Source: Escherichia coli (GTDB taxonomy: Bacteria > Pseudomonadota > Gammaproteobacteria > Enterobacterales > Enterobacteriaceae). Taken from it: a DNA stretch of 64,000 bases. Below the pieces are notes generated by a model that did not search any database, was not told the DNA's origin, and saw only the letters and a list, made by a program, of their open reading frames with translations. The DNA lies in assembly GCA_021307345.1 (NCBI GenBank), contig CP089930.1, positions 3,906,001-3,970,000 on the forward strand. The letters run 5' to 3'. The stretch's first letter is position 1. Every line of letters begins with the position of its first letter. Positions 21,041 through 31,024 of this stretch are shown one piece after another. The position numbers and the translations under genes are program-made.

Positions 21041-22528
21041 ATGAATTTTCATCATCTGGCTTACTGGCAGGATAAAGCGTTAAGTCTCGCCATTGAAACC
21101 CGCTTATTTATTAACGGTGAGTATACCGCTGCGGCGGAAAACGAAACCTTCGAAACCGTTGATCCGGTCACCCAGGCGCCGCTGGCGAATATTGCGCGCG
21201 GTAAAAGCGCCGATATCGACCGCGCAGTGAGCGCGGCACGCAACGTATTTGAACGCGGCGACTGGTCGCTCTCTTCTCCGGCTAAACGCAAAGTGGTACT
21301 GAATAAACTCGCCGATTTAATGGAAGCCAACGCCGAAGAACTGGCGCTGCTGGAAACCCTCGACACCGGTAAACCGATTCGTCACAGCCTGCGTGATGAT
21401 ATTCCCGGCGCGGCACGCGCCATTCGCTGGTACGCCGAAGCGATCGATAAAGTGTATGGCGAAGTGGCGACCACCAGTAGCCATGAGCTGGCGATGATTG
21501 TGCGCGAACCGGTCGGCGTAATTGCCGCCATCGTCCCGTGGAACTTCCCGCTGTTGCTGACCTGCTGGAAACTCGGCCCGGCGCTGGCGGCAGGTAACAG
21601 CGTTGTCCTGAAGCCGTCTGAAAAATCACCGCTCAGTGCGATTCGCCTTGCGGGGCTGGCGAAAGAAGCAGGTCTGCCGGATGGCGTGTTGAACGTAGTA
21701 ACTGGTTTTGGTCATGAGGCGGGGCAGGCGCTTTCTCGTCATAACGATATCGATGCCATCGCCTTTACCGGCTCCACGCGTACCGGTAAACAACTGCTGA
21801 AAGACGCAGGCGACAGCAACATGAAACGCGTCTGGCTGGAAGCGGGTGGTAAAAGCGCCAACATCGTTTTTGCTGACTGCCCGGATCTGCAAAAAGCGGC
21901 GAGCGCGACCGCCGCAGGCATCTTCTACAACCAGGGCCAGGTGTGCATCGCCGGAACCCGTTTATTGCTGGAAGAGAGTATCGCCGATGAATTCTTAGCC
22001 CTGTTAAAACAGCAGGCGCAAAACTGGCAGCCAGGGCATCCACTTGATCCTGCAACCACGATGGGCACCTTAATCGACTGCGCTCATGCCGACTCGGTAC
22101 ACACCTTTATTCGTGAAGGTGAAAGCAAAGGGCAACTGCTGCTGGATGGCCGTAACGCCGAGCTGGCTGCCGCCATCGGCCCGACCATCTTTGTCGACGT
22201 AGAGCCCAATGCGTCCTTAAGTCGCGAAGAGATTTTCGGCCCGGTGCTGGTGGTCACGCGTTTCACATCAGAAGACCAGGCGCTACAGCTTGCCAACGAC
22301 AGCCAGTACGGGCTCGGTGCGGCGGTATGGACGCGCGATCTCTCCCGCGCGCACCGCATGAGCCGCCGCTTGAAAGCTGGTTCCGTCTTCGTCAACAACT
22401 ACAACGATGGCGATATGACCGTACCGTTTGGCGGTTATAAGCAGAGCGGCAACGGTCGCGACAAATCCCTGCACGCCCTTGAAAAATTCACTGAACTGAA
22501 AACCATCTGGATAAGCCTGGAGGCCTGA
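21041..22528 (+). CDS. puuC: Gamma-glutamyl-gamma-aminobutyraldehyde dehydrogenase
   Basis: A 495-residue NAD(P)-dependent aldehyde dehydrogenase oxidising gamma-glutamyl-gamma-aminobutyraldehyde. ALDH hallmarks: VPWNFPLLLTCWKLGPALAAG, the nucleotide loop FTGSTRTGK, catalytic Glu in LEAGGKSANIV, and catalytic Cys in NQGQVCIAGTR. Start at MNFHHLAYW with AGGAG eight bases upstream; the ORF's earlier start was rejected. One base separates its stop from the puuB ATG. Confidence 0.96.
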   Translation: MNFHHLAYWQDKALSLAIETRLFINGEYTAAAENETFETVDPVTQAPLANIARGKSADIDRAVSAARNVFERGDWSLSSPAKRKVVLNKLADLMEANAEELALLETLDTGKPIRHSLRDDIPGAARAIRWYAEAIDKVYGEVATTSSHELAMIVREPVGVIAAIVPWNFPLLLTCWKLGPALAAGNSVVLKPSEKSPLSAIRLAGLAKEAGLPDGVLNVVTGFGHEAGQALSRHNDIDAIAFTGSTRTGKQLLKDAGDSNMKRVWLEAGGKSANIVFADCPDLQKAASATAAGIFYNQGQVCIAGTRLLLEESIADEFLALLKQQAQNWQPGHPLDPATTMGTLIDCAHADSVHTFIREGESKGQLLLDGRNAELAAAIGPTIFVDVEPNASLSREEIFGPVLVVTRFTSEDQALQLANDSQYGLGAAVWTRDLSRAHRMSRRLKAGSVFVNNYNDGDMTVPFGGYKQSGNGRDKSLHALEKFTELKTIWISLEA

Positions 22529-22529
22529 A

Positions 22530-23810
22530 ATGACCGAACATACCAGTAGTTACTACGCCGCCAGTGCGAATAAATATGCGCCTTTCGACACGCTGAATGA
22601 GTCAATCACGTGTGATGTTTGCGTGGTTGGCGGCGGCTACACCGGGCTTTCCTCTGCACTGCATCTGGCGGAAGCGGGCTTTGACGTGGTGGTACTCGAA
22701 GCCTCACGCATCGGCTTTGGCGCCAGCGGACGCAACGGCGGGCAGCTTGTAAACTCCTACAGCCGCGACATCGACGTAATCGAAAAAAGCTACGGCATGG
22801 ACACCGCCCGTATGCTCGGCAGCATGATGTTCGAAGGCGGAGAGATCATCCGCGAACGTATCAAACGTTATCAGATTGACTGCGACTACCGCCCCGGCGG
22901 CCTGTTTGTGGCGATGAATGATAAGCAGCTCGCGACTCTTGAAGAGCAGAAAGAGAACTGGGAACGCTATGGTAACAATCAACTCGAACTGCTGGACGCC
23001 AGTGCCATTCGCCGTGAAGTTGCCAGCGATCGCTACACCGGTGCGCTGCTGGATCACAGCGGCGGGCATATTCACCCGCTGAACCTCGCTATTGGTGAAG
23101 CCGACGCCATTCGTCTGAACGGCGGACGTGTGTATGAGCTTTCTGCGGTGACGCAGATCCAGCACACCACGCCAGCCGTGGTGCGGACTGCCAAAGGTCA
23201 GGTAACGGCGAAGTATGTGATTGTCGCCGGGAATGCGTATCTGGGCGATAAAGTGGAGCCGGAACTGGCGAAGCGCAGTATGCCGTGCGGCACGCAGGTA
23301 ATCACCACTGAGCGTCTTTCCGATGATTTAGCCCGTTCGCTGATCCCGAAAAACTACTGTGTCGAAGACTGTAACTATCTGCTTGATTACTACCGCCTGA
23401 CTGCCGATAACCGCCTGCTGTACGGTGGTGGCGTGGTGTATGGCGCACGTGACCCGGATGACGTTGAGCGCCTGGTGGTGCCGAAACTGCTGAAAACCTT
23501 CCCGCAGTTGCAGGGCGTAAAAATCGACTACCGCTGGACGGGCAACTTCTTGCTGACCCTGTCACGTATGCCACAGTTTGGTCGCCTTAATAAAAACATT
23601 TACTACATGCAGGGCTACAGCGGCCACGGCGTTACCTGTACCCATCTCGCCGGGCGTTTAATTGCTGAACTGCTACGCGGAGATGCCGAGCGTTTCGACG
23701 CCTTCGCCAATCTGCCGCATTACCCGTTCCCTGGCGGGCGCACGCTGCGCGTGCCGTTTACCGCGATGGGCGCAGTCTATTACAGCCTGCGCGATCGTCT
23801 GGGCGTTTAA
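22530..23810 (+). CDS. puuB: Gamma-glutamylputrescine oxidase
   Basis: A 426-residue FAD-dependent amine oxidase of the DAO family that oxidises gamma-glutamylputrescine to the aldehyde used by PuuC. The dinucleotide fold is at about residues 28-57 (VCVVGGGYTGLSSALHLAEA), followed by GFGASGRNGGQ. The C-terminal FAD contact is near MQGYSGHGVTCTHLAGRL. Confidence 0.95.
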   Translation: MTEHTSSYYAASANKYAPFDTLNESITCDVCVVGGGYTGLSSALHLAEAGFDVVVLEASRIGFGASGRNGGQLVNSYSRDIDVIEKSYGMDTARMLGSMMFEGGEIIRERIKRYQIDCDYRPGGLFVAMNDKQLATLEEQKENWERYGNNQLELLDASAIRREVASDRYTGALLDHSGGHIHPLNLAIGEADAIRLNGGRVYELSAVTQIQHTTPAVVRTAKGQVTAKYVIVAGNAYLGDKVEPELAKRSMPCGTQVITTERLSDDLARSLIPKNYCVEDCNYLLDYYRLTADNRLLYGGGVVYGARDPDDVERLVVPKLLKTFPQLQGVKIDYRWTGNFLLTLSRMPQFGRLNKNIYYMQGYSGHGVTCTHLAGRLIAELLRGDAERFDAFANLPHYPFPGGRTLRVPFTAMGAVYYSLRDRLGV

Positions 23811-23847
23811 TTTCCGATTAACAGTGAAGAGTCAAAAGGTGTGAAAC

Positions 23848-25113
23848 ATGAGCAACAATGAATTCCATCAGCGTCGTCTTTCTGCCACTCCGCGCGGGGT
23901 TGGCGTAATGTGTAACTTCTTCGCCCAGTCGGCTGAAAACGCCACGCTGAAGGATGTTGAGGGCAACGAGTACATCGATTTCGCCGCAGGCATCGCGGTG
24001 CTGAACACCGGACATCGCCATCCTGAACTGGTGGCGGCAGTGGAACAGCAACTGCAACAGTTTACCCACACGGCGTACCAGATTGTGCCATACGAAAGCT
24101 ACGTCACCCTGGCGGAGAAAATTAACGCCCTTGCCCCGGTGAGCGGTCAGGCCAAAACCGCGTTCTTCACCACCGGTGCGGAAGCAGTTGAGAATGCGGT
24201 GAAAATCGCCCGCGCCCATACCGGACGCCCTGGCGTGATTGCGTTCAGCGGCGGCTTCCACGGTCGCACGTATATGACCATGGCATTAACTGGAAAGGTT
24301 GCACCGTACAAAATTGGTTTCGGCCCGTTCCCCGGTTCGGTGTATCACGTGCCGTATCCGTCAGATTTGCATAGCGTTTCGACGCAAGATTCCCTCGACG
24401 CCATCGAACGCTTGTTTAAATCAGACATCGAAGCGAAACAGGTCGCGGCCATTATTTTCGAACCGGTACAGGGCGAGGGCGGATTTAACGTGGCGCCAAA
24501 AGAGCTGGTTGCCGCCATTCGCCGCCTGTGCGATGAGCACGGCATTGTGATGATTGCTGATGAAGTGCAAAGCGGTTTTGCGCGTACAGGTAAACTGTTT
24601 GCCATGGATCATTACACCGATAAGCCGGACTTAATGACGATGGCGAAAAGCCTCGCGGGTGGTATGCCGCTTTCGGGCGTGGTCGGTAATGCCAACATTA
24701 TGGACGCGCCCGCGCCGGGCGGGCTTGGCGGCACTTACGCCGGTAACCCGCTGGCAGTTGCCGCCGCGCACGCAGTGCTCAACATTATCGACAAAGAATC
24801 CCTTTGCGACCGTGCGAATCAACTCGGTCAGCGCCTGACGCAAACGCTGATTGAGGCCAAAGAAAGCGTTCCGGCCATTGCTGCGGTACGCGGTCTGGGG
24901 TCGATGATTGCGGCAGAATTTAACGACCCGCAAACGGGCGAGCCGTCAGCCGCCATTGCGCAGAAAATTCAGCAACGTGCGCTGGCGCAGGGGCTGTTAC
25001 TGTTGACCTGTGGCGCATACGGCAACGTGATTCGTTTCCTGTATCCGCTGACCATCCCGGATGCGCAGTTCGATGCGGCAATGAAAATTTTGCAGGATGC
25101 GCTGAGAGATTAA
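23848..25113 (+). CDS. puuE: 4-aminobutyrate aminotransferase
   Basis: A 421-residue class-III PLP aminotransferase that converts GABA to succinate semialdehyde, the last step of the operon. PLP-site motifs: TTGAEAVENAVKIAR, the metal/PLP Asp in IADEVQSGFARTG, and the Schiff-base Lys in TMAKSLAGGMPLSG. Intact family length. Confidence 0.95.
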   Translation: MSNNEFHQRRLSATPRGVGVMCNFFAQSAENATLKDVEGNEYIDFAAGIAVLNTGHRHPELVAAVEQQLQQFTHTAYQIVPYESYVTLAEKINALAPVSGQAKTAFFTTGAEAVENAVKIARAHTGRPGVIAFSGGFHGRTYMTMALTGKVAPYKIGFGPFPGSVYHVPYPSDLHSVSTQDSLDAIERLFKSDIEAKQVAAIIFEPVQGEGGFNVAPKELVAAIRRLCDEHGIVMIADEVQSGFARTGKLFAMDHYTDKPDLMTMAKSLAGGMPLSGVVGNANIMDAPAPGGLGGTYAGNPLAVAAAHAVLNIIDKESLCDRANQLGQRLTQTLIEAKESVPAIAAVRGLGSMIAAEFNDPQTGEPSAAIAQKIQQRALAQGLLLLTCGAYGNVIRFLYPLTIPDAQFDAAMKILQDALRD

Positions 25114-25140
25114 TACGCATAAGCGGAGCCCAACGCAAAA

Positions 25141-25217
25141 ATGCCTGATGCGCTGCGCTTATCAGGCCTGCAAACGACGTATTGATTTTGTAGGCTTGAT
25201 CGCCTCATCCGGCAAGC
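25141..25217. repeat. REP/BIME element between puuE and pspF
   Basis: Two REP-type palindromic units, TGCCTGATGCGC...TATCAGGCCTG at 25141-25170 and TAGGCTTGATCGCCTCATCCGGCAAGCC at about 25190-25217, lie between the convergent puuE and pspF stops. Confidence 0.8.
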
Positions 25218-25234
25218 CACATTGCCCAACTCCA

Positions 25235-26212
25235 CTAAATCTGGTGCTTTTTAAGCAATGCGCGGAACTGATGATAGGTTAACCCCAGCAATTCAGCTGC
25301 GCGCTTCTGGTTATATTTCCCCTGTTGCAAACTGAGTTGCAGCAACTCTTTTTCCTGCTGCATTTGAAACTCACGTAAATCCAGCGGCAGCGTTGGAAGC
25401 GAGGTGTTTTCTGAAACGGCGATAGTGTCTTCAGGTGGACGCCGTTTAAAGGGATCAATAATGATCTCATCAAGCGGATAATCGCTGGTGCCGTGGCGAT
25501 ACACCGAACGTTCCACCACGTTTTTCAATTCACGGATATTTCCCGGCCAGCGATAGTTCAGCAACGTTTCTCTGGCGCGCTCGGTAAAACCAGGAAACAG
25601 AGGCAGTTTTATTTCCCGACACATCTGGATGGCGAAGTGCTCCGCCATCAGCATAATGTCGCTTTCACGCTCGCGCAGGGGCGGCAGTTGTACAACATCA
25701 AAAGCCAGGCGGTCGAGCAGGTCGGCGCGAAAAGTACCTTCATTGACCATCGCCGGAAGATCGGCATTTGTCGCACATACCAGCCGCACATTCACCTGCA
25801 ATGGCTGGCTGCCGCCGACGCGTTCCAGTTCACCATACTCAATTACGCGTAATAACTTTTCCTGCACCATCATTGGTGCCGTAGCGAGTTCATCAAGAAA
25901 CAGCGTTCCGCCGTCGGCACGTTCAAATCGTCCCGGATGGCGTTTTTGCGCTCCGGTAAACGCACCGGCTTCGTGACCAAACAGTTCGGAATCCAGCAGA
26001 TTTTCATTTAACGCCGCGCAGTTAAGGGAAATAAACGGCCCTTGCCAGCGGGAGGAGAGATAATGCAAACGGCTGGCGATCAGCTCTTTACCGGTGCCGC
26101 GCTCGCCGATGATGAGCACCGGTTTGTCCAGCGGTGCGAGATGCGAAACCTGTTCCAGCACTTCGAGAAAGCTGTTCGCCTCACCGAGTAAATTATCTTT
26201 GTATTCTGCCAT
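25235..26212 (-). CDS. pspF: PspF, sigma-54 enhancer-binding activator
   Basis: A 325-residue bacterial enhancer-binding protein made only of an AAA+ domain and a C-terminal Fis-type HTH (KRAAELLGLTYHQFRALL). Walker A GERGTGKE and the sigma-54 contact loop GAFTGAQ are intact. There is no receiver domain, as in all PspF; control is by PspA binding instead. Start at MAEYKDNLL rather than five codons earlier. Divergent from pspA. Confidence 0.97.
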   Translation of the reverse strand: MAEYKDNLLGEANSFLEVLEQVSHLAPLDKPVLIIGERGTGKELIASRLHYLSSRWQGPFISLNCAALNENLLDSELFGHEAGAFTGAQKRHPGRFERADGGTLFLDELATAPMMVQEKLLRVIEYGELERVGGSQPLQVNVRLVCATNADLPAMVNEGTFRADLLDRLAFDVVQLPPLRERESDIMLMAEHFAIQMCREIKLPLFPGFTERARETLLNYRWPGNIRELKNVVERSVYRHGTSDYPLDEIIIDPFKRRPPEDTIAVSENTSLPTLPLDLREFQMQQEKELLQLSLQQGKYNQKRAAELLGLTYHQFRALLKKHQI

Positions 26213-26306
26213 GATGAAATTCGCCACTTGTTAGTGTAATTCGCTAATTCATCCTGGCATGTTGCTGTTGAATCTTCAATCAGATCTTTATAAATCAAAA
26301 AGATAA

Positions 26307-27047
<741 letters not shown>

Positions 27048-27100
27048 TAACATCCAGGCGGCGTCCGAACGCGCCGCCGCTCATCGTCTAAGGAGTACTT

Positions 27101-27325
27101 ATGAGCGCGCTATTTCTGGCTATTCCGTTAACCATTTTTGTGCTGTTTGTTTTACCGATCTGGTTATGGCTGCATTACAGCAACCGATCCAGTCGCGGTG
27201 AATTGTCGCAAAGCGAACAGCAGCGATTAGCGCAACTGGCTGATGAAGCAAAACGGATGCGCGAACGTATTCAGGCGCTGGAATCTATTCTTGATGCAGA
27301 ACATCCGAACTGGAGGGATCGCTAA
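27101..27325 (+). CDS. pspB: Phage shock protein B
   Basis: A 74-residue inner-membrane protein: an N-terminal membrane helix (about 4-25) and a cytoplasmic coiled-coil. Works with PspC to pull PspA from PspF. Its stop overlaps the pspC start by one base. Confidence 0.95.
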   Translation: MSALFLAIPLTIFVLFVLPIWLWLHYSNRSSRGELSQSEQQRLAQLADEAKRMRERIQALESILDAEHPNWRDR

Positions 27326-27684
27326 TGGCGGGCATTAATCTCAATAAAAAATTATGGCGTATTCCACAGCAGGGCATGGTGCGCGGCGTCTGCGCAGGGA
27401 TTGCCAACTATTTTGATGTACCGGTAAAACTGGTGCGTATCCTGGTGGTGCTGTCGATTTTCTTCGGTCTGGCGCTGTTTACCCTGGTTGCTTACATCAT
27501 TTTGTCATTTGCGCTTGATCCAATGCCGGACAACATGGCCTTTGGTGAGCAGCTACCTTCCAGCAGCGAATTGCTGGATGAAGTCGACCGTGAACTGGCG
27601 GCCAGTGAAACGCGTTTACGCGAGATGGAACGTTATGTCACTTCCGATACCTTCACGCTGCGTAGCCGTTTCCGTCAATTGTGA
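27325..27684 (+). CDS. pspC: Phage shock protein C
   Basis: A 119-residue PspC-domain membrane protein with the conserved [21 protein letters not shown] segment before a membrane helix (about 40-65) and a leucine-zipper-like C-terminal region. Senses the psp signal with PspB. Confidence 0.95.
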
Positions 27685-27692
27685 GGAAAGTT

Positions 27693-27914
27693 ATGAATAC
27701 TCGCTGGCAACAAGCTGGGCAAAAGGTGAAGCCTGGTTTCAAATTAGCAGGCAAGCTGGTTCTTCTCACCGCTCTGCGCTACGGCCCGGCGGGTGTGGCG
27801 GGTTGGGCGATAAAATCTGTTGCTCGCCGACCGCTGAAAATGTTGTTGGCTGTGGCGCTGGAACCGCTGTTAAGTCGGGCTGCCAATAAACTGGCGCAGC
27901 GTTATAAAAGGTGA
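27693..27914 (+). CDS. pspD: Phage shock protein D
   Basis: A 73-residue basic protein with a hydrophobic middle, probably a peripheral membrane protein. Start taken at 27693 (MNTRWQQAG) with GAGGAAAG upstream; an in-frame start 4 codons earlier overlaps pspC. Role within psp unclear. Confidence 0.9.
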
Positions 27915-27948
27915 GGGGAGTTTCGCAAAAATTGTTAAATCTCAGGCG

Positions 27949-27954
27949 TATAAT
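27949..27954 (+). promoter_or_regulatory. -10 element before pspE
   Basis: A perfect TATAAT 35 bp before the pspE ATG fits the known separate sigma-70 promoter of pspE, although I see no good -35 at 17 bp. Confidence 0.5.
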
Positions 27955-27988
27955 GGATGGCAATTTTCATCCATAGAAGGACGCTTAC

Positions 27989-28303
27989 ATGTTTAAAAAA
28001 GGCTTACTTGCGCTGACGCTGGCGTTTTCACTGCCTGTTTTTGCTGCTGAACACTGGATCGATGTTCGTGTTCCAGAACAGTATCAGCAAGAACACGTTC
28101 AGGGAGCCATCAATATTCCCCTGAAGGAAGTGAAAGAGCGCATTGCCACCGCCGTTCCGGATAAAAACGACACCGTGAAAGTGTATTGCAACGCCGGACG
28201 CCAGTCCGGGCAGGCAAAAGAGCTCCTCAACGAAATGGGATATACCCACGTTGAGAACGCCGGTGGTCTTAAAGACATTGCGATGCCGAAGGTCAAAGGT
28301 TAA
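27989..28303 (+). CDS. pspE: Periplasmic thiosulfate sulfurtransferase PspE
   Basis: A 104-residue single-domain rhodanese with a cleaved signal peptide (MFKKGLLALTLAFSLPVFAA, cleavage about residue 19). The active-site loop is YCNAGRQSGQ, Cys being the sulfur acceptor. Last gene of the psp cluster, also transcribed on its own. Confidence 0.95.
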   Translation: MFKKGLLALTLAFSLPVFAAEHWIDVRVPEQYQQEHVQGAINIPLKEVKERIATAVPDKNDTVKVYCNAGRQSGQAKELLNEMGYTHVENAGGLKDIAMPKVKG

Positions 28304-28421
28304 CAAATTACTTATTGAGCGGTGTAAATAACGCCGCTTATTCATTTGATAAATCAAAATTAACCCACATTATTATCTCCAGCATCTCATCCTTTCTACA
28401 GCTTTCTGGCACAGGACAGCA

Positions 28422-29819
28422 ATGAAGCGACTCAAAAATGAACTTAACGCGCTGGTGAATCGTGGCGTCGACAGGCACCTGCGACTGGCGGTAACCGGAC
28501 TTAGCCGTAGTGGCAAAACGGCGTTTATCACCGCGATGGTCAATCAGTTGCTCAATATTCATGCAGGAGCACGCTTGCCGCTGTTAAGCGCGGTGCGTGA
28601 AGAGCGCCTGCTGGGTGTGAAGCGTATTCCTCAACGTGATTTTGGCATCCCACGTTTTACTTACGACGAAGGGTTAGCGCAGCTGTACGGCGACCCTCCC
28701 GCCTGGCCGACGCCAACGCGTGGTGTCAGCGAAATCCGCCTGGCATTGCGTTATAAATCGAACGATTCGCTACTGCGTCACTTCAAAGACACCTCCACGC
28801 TGTATCTGGAGATTGTGGATTATCCCGGCGAGTGGCTACTCGATCTACCAATGCTGGCGCAGGACTATTTAAGTTGGTCACGCCAGATGACGGGCTTGCT
28901 TAATGGTCAGCGCGGCGAGTGGTCGGCAAAATGGCGGATGATGTGCGAAGGACTTGATCCGTTAGCGCCTGCCGACGAAAACCGTCTTGCAGATATCGCC
29001 GCCGCGTGGACCGATTATCTCCACCACTGCAAACAGCAGGGGCTGCACTTTATTCAGCCTGGGCGCTTTGTTCTACCGGGGGATATGGCAGGCGCACCCG
29101 CGCTGCAATTCTTCCCGTGGCCGGATGTCGATGCCTGGGGCGAATCGAAACTGGCACAGGCCGATAAGCATACCAACGCCGGAATGCTGCGCGAGCGGTT
29201 TAATTATTACTGCGAGAAAGTGGTGAAGGGGTTCTATAAAAACCACTTTTTGCGTTTTGACCGCCAGATTGTGCTGGTGGATTGCCTGCAACCGCTCAAC
29301 AGTGGACCGCAGGCATTTAATGACATGCGTCTGGCGCTGACGCAGTTGATGCAAAGTTTCCACTACGGGCAACGTACGCTTTTCCGCCGCTTGTTCTCGC
29401 CGGTTATCGACAAATTGCTGTTTGCCGCGACGAAAGCGGATCATGTGACCATCGATCAGCACGCCAATATGGTTTCATTACTGCAACAACTGATTCAGGA
29501 TGCCTGGCAAAATGCGGCGTTTGAAGGGATCAGCATGGATTGTCTGGGGCTGGCCTCCGTACAGGCGACCACCAGCGGCATTATCGACGTCAACGGCGAG
29601 AAAATCCCGGCTCTGCGCGGTAATCGACTGAGCGATGGCGCACCGCTCACCGTTTACCCTGGTGAAGTTCCTGCGCGTTTGCCCGGTCAGGCGTTCTGGG
29701 ATAAGCAAGGCTTCCAGTTTGAAGCGTTTCGCCCGCAGGTGATGGATGTCGATAAACCGCTGCCGCATATTCGTCTTGATGCCGCGCTGGAATTTTTAAT
29801 AGGAGATAAATTGCGATGA
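28422..29819 (+). CDS. ycjX: YcjX, DUF463 P-loop protein
   Basis: A 465-residue GTPase-like protein with a Walker A at about residues 27-38 ([13 protein letters not shown]) and a DYPGEWLLD segment resembling the DxxG switch. Often co-regulated with psp. Four-base ATGA overlap with ycjF indicates co-translation. Molecular function unknown. Confidence 0.92.
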   Translation: MKRLKNELNALVNRGVDRHLRLAVTGLSRSGKTAFITAMVNQLLNIHAGARLPLLSAVREERLLGVKRIPQRDFGIPRFTYDEGLAQLYGDPPAWPTPTRGVSEIRLALRYKSNDSLLRHFKDTSTLYLEIVDYPGEWLLDLPMLAQDYLSWSRQMTGLLNGQRGEWSAKWRMMCEGLDPLAPADENRLADIAAAWTDYLHHCKQQGLHFIQPGRFVLPGDMAGAPALQFFPWPDVDAWGESKLAQADKHTNAGMLRERFNYYCEKVVKGFYKNHFLRFDRQIVLVDCLQPLNSGPQAFNDMRLALTQLMQSFHYGQRTLFRRLFSPVIDKLLFAATKADHVTIDQHANMVSLLQQLIQDAWQNAAFEGISMDCLGLASVQATTSGIIDVNGEKIPALRGNRLSDGAPLTVYPGEVPARLPGQAFWDKQGFQFEAFRPQVMDVDKPLPHIRLDAALEFLIGDKLR

Positions 29820-30874
29820 CCGAACCGTTAAAACCACGTATTGATTTCGACGGTCCGCTGGAAGTCGATCAGAACCCTAAATTTAAGGCGCAGCAGACCT
29901 TTGATGAAAATCAGGCGCAAAATTTTGCCCCAGCGACGCTCGACGAAGCGCCGGAAGAAGAGGGGCAAGTCGAAGCGGTAATGGATGCGGCGCTGCGTCC
30001 GAAACGCAGTCTGTGGCGTAAAATGGTCATGGGTGGGGTGGCGCTGTTTGGCGCGAGCGTTGTTGGCCAGGGCGTGCAGTGGACGATGAATGCCTGGCAA
30101 ACTCAGGATTGGGTAGCACTGGGCGGTTGTGCCGCTGGGGCATTGATTATCGGGGCTGGCGTTGGCTCAGTGGTAACAGAGTGGCGACGCTTATGGCGCT
30201 TGCGCCAGCGTGCGCACGAACGCGATGAAGCGCGCGATTTGTTGCATAGTCACGGCACTGGCAAAGGGCGCGCATTTTGCGAGAAACTGGCGCAGCAGGC
30301 CGGTGTTGATCAGTCGCATCCGGCGCTGCAACGCTGGTATGCCTCAATCCATGAAACGCAGAACGATCGTGAAGTCGTCAGTCTGTACGCACATCTGGTT
30401 CAGCCAGTGCTGGATGCGCAGGCGCGCAGAGAAATCAGCCGTTCGGCGGCAGAATCTACCCTGATGATTGCCGTAAGCCCGTTGGCACTGGTGGATATGG
30501 CGTTTATTGCCTGGCGTAATCTGCGGTTGATTAATCGTATCGCTACGCTCTATGGCATTGAACTGGGTTATTACAGCCGTTTGCGCCTGTTCAAACTGGT
30601 ATTGCTGAATATCGCTTTTGCCGGTGCTAGCGAGCTGGTGCGTGAAGTGGGGATGGACTGGATGTCACAAGATCTCGCTGCTCGTTTGTCAACGCGTGCT
30701 GCCCAGGGGATTGGCGCCGGACTCCTGACCGCGCGACTGGGAATTAAAGCTATGGAACTTTGCCGTCCGCTGCCGTGGATCGACGATGACAAACCTCGCC
30801 TGGGGGATTTTCGTCGCCAGCTTATCGGTCAGGTAAAGGAGACGCTGCAAAAGGGCAAAACGACCAGCGAATAA
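29816..30874 (+). CDS. ycjF: YcjF, DUF697 inner-membrane protein
   Basis: A 352-residue protein with an acidic cytoplasmic N terminus, two adjacent membrane helices (about 70-120) and a C-terminal DUF697 domain with further hydrophobic helices. Paired with YcjX throughout enterobacteria; role unknown. Confidence 0.9.
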   Translation: MTEPLKPRIDFDGPLEVDQNPKFKAQQTFDENQAQNFAPATLDEAPEEEGQVEAVMDAALRPKRSLWRKMVMGGVALFGASVVGQGVQWTMNAWQTQDWVALGGCAAGALIIGAGVGSVVTEWRRLWRLRQRAHERDEARDLLHSHGTGKGRAFCEKLAQQAGVDQSHPALQRWYASIHETQNDREVVSLYAHLVQPVLDAQARREISRSAAESTLMIAVSPLALVDMAFIAWRNLRLINRIATLYGIELGYYSRLRLFKLVLLNIAFAGASELVREVGMDWMSQDLAARLSTRAAQGIGAGLLTARLGIKAMELCRPLPWIDDDKPRLGDFRRQLIGQVKETLQKGKTTSE

Positions 30875-30936
30875 TAACGCAATATCGGGTGCTGATCGGA
30901 TATCTTTACGCCGAAGTGCCCGATTATCCGTCGTTG

Positions 30937-30954
30937 TGTCAATCTTTGTTGACA
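30937..30954 (+). promoter_or_regulatory. TyrR box upstream of tyrR
   Basis: TGTCAA-N6-TTGACA is a perfectly symmetric match to the TyrR box form TGTAAA-N6-TTTACA, with the essential G and C in place. It lies about 70 bp before the tyrR ATG, consistent with autorepression. Confidence 0.8.
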
Positions 30955-31024
30955 GAAATCTTCCTGCCACTCGAATAGTGTCATATCATCATATTAATTG
31001 TTCTTTTCTCAGGTGAAGGTTCCC

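Noticed and set aside
30998-31024. Upstream start for tyrR adding nine residues
   Set aside because: MRLEVFCED at 31025 gives the known 513-residue protein.
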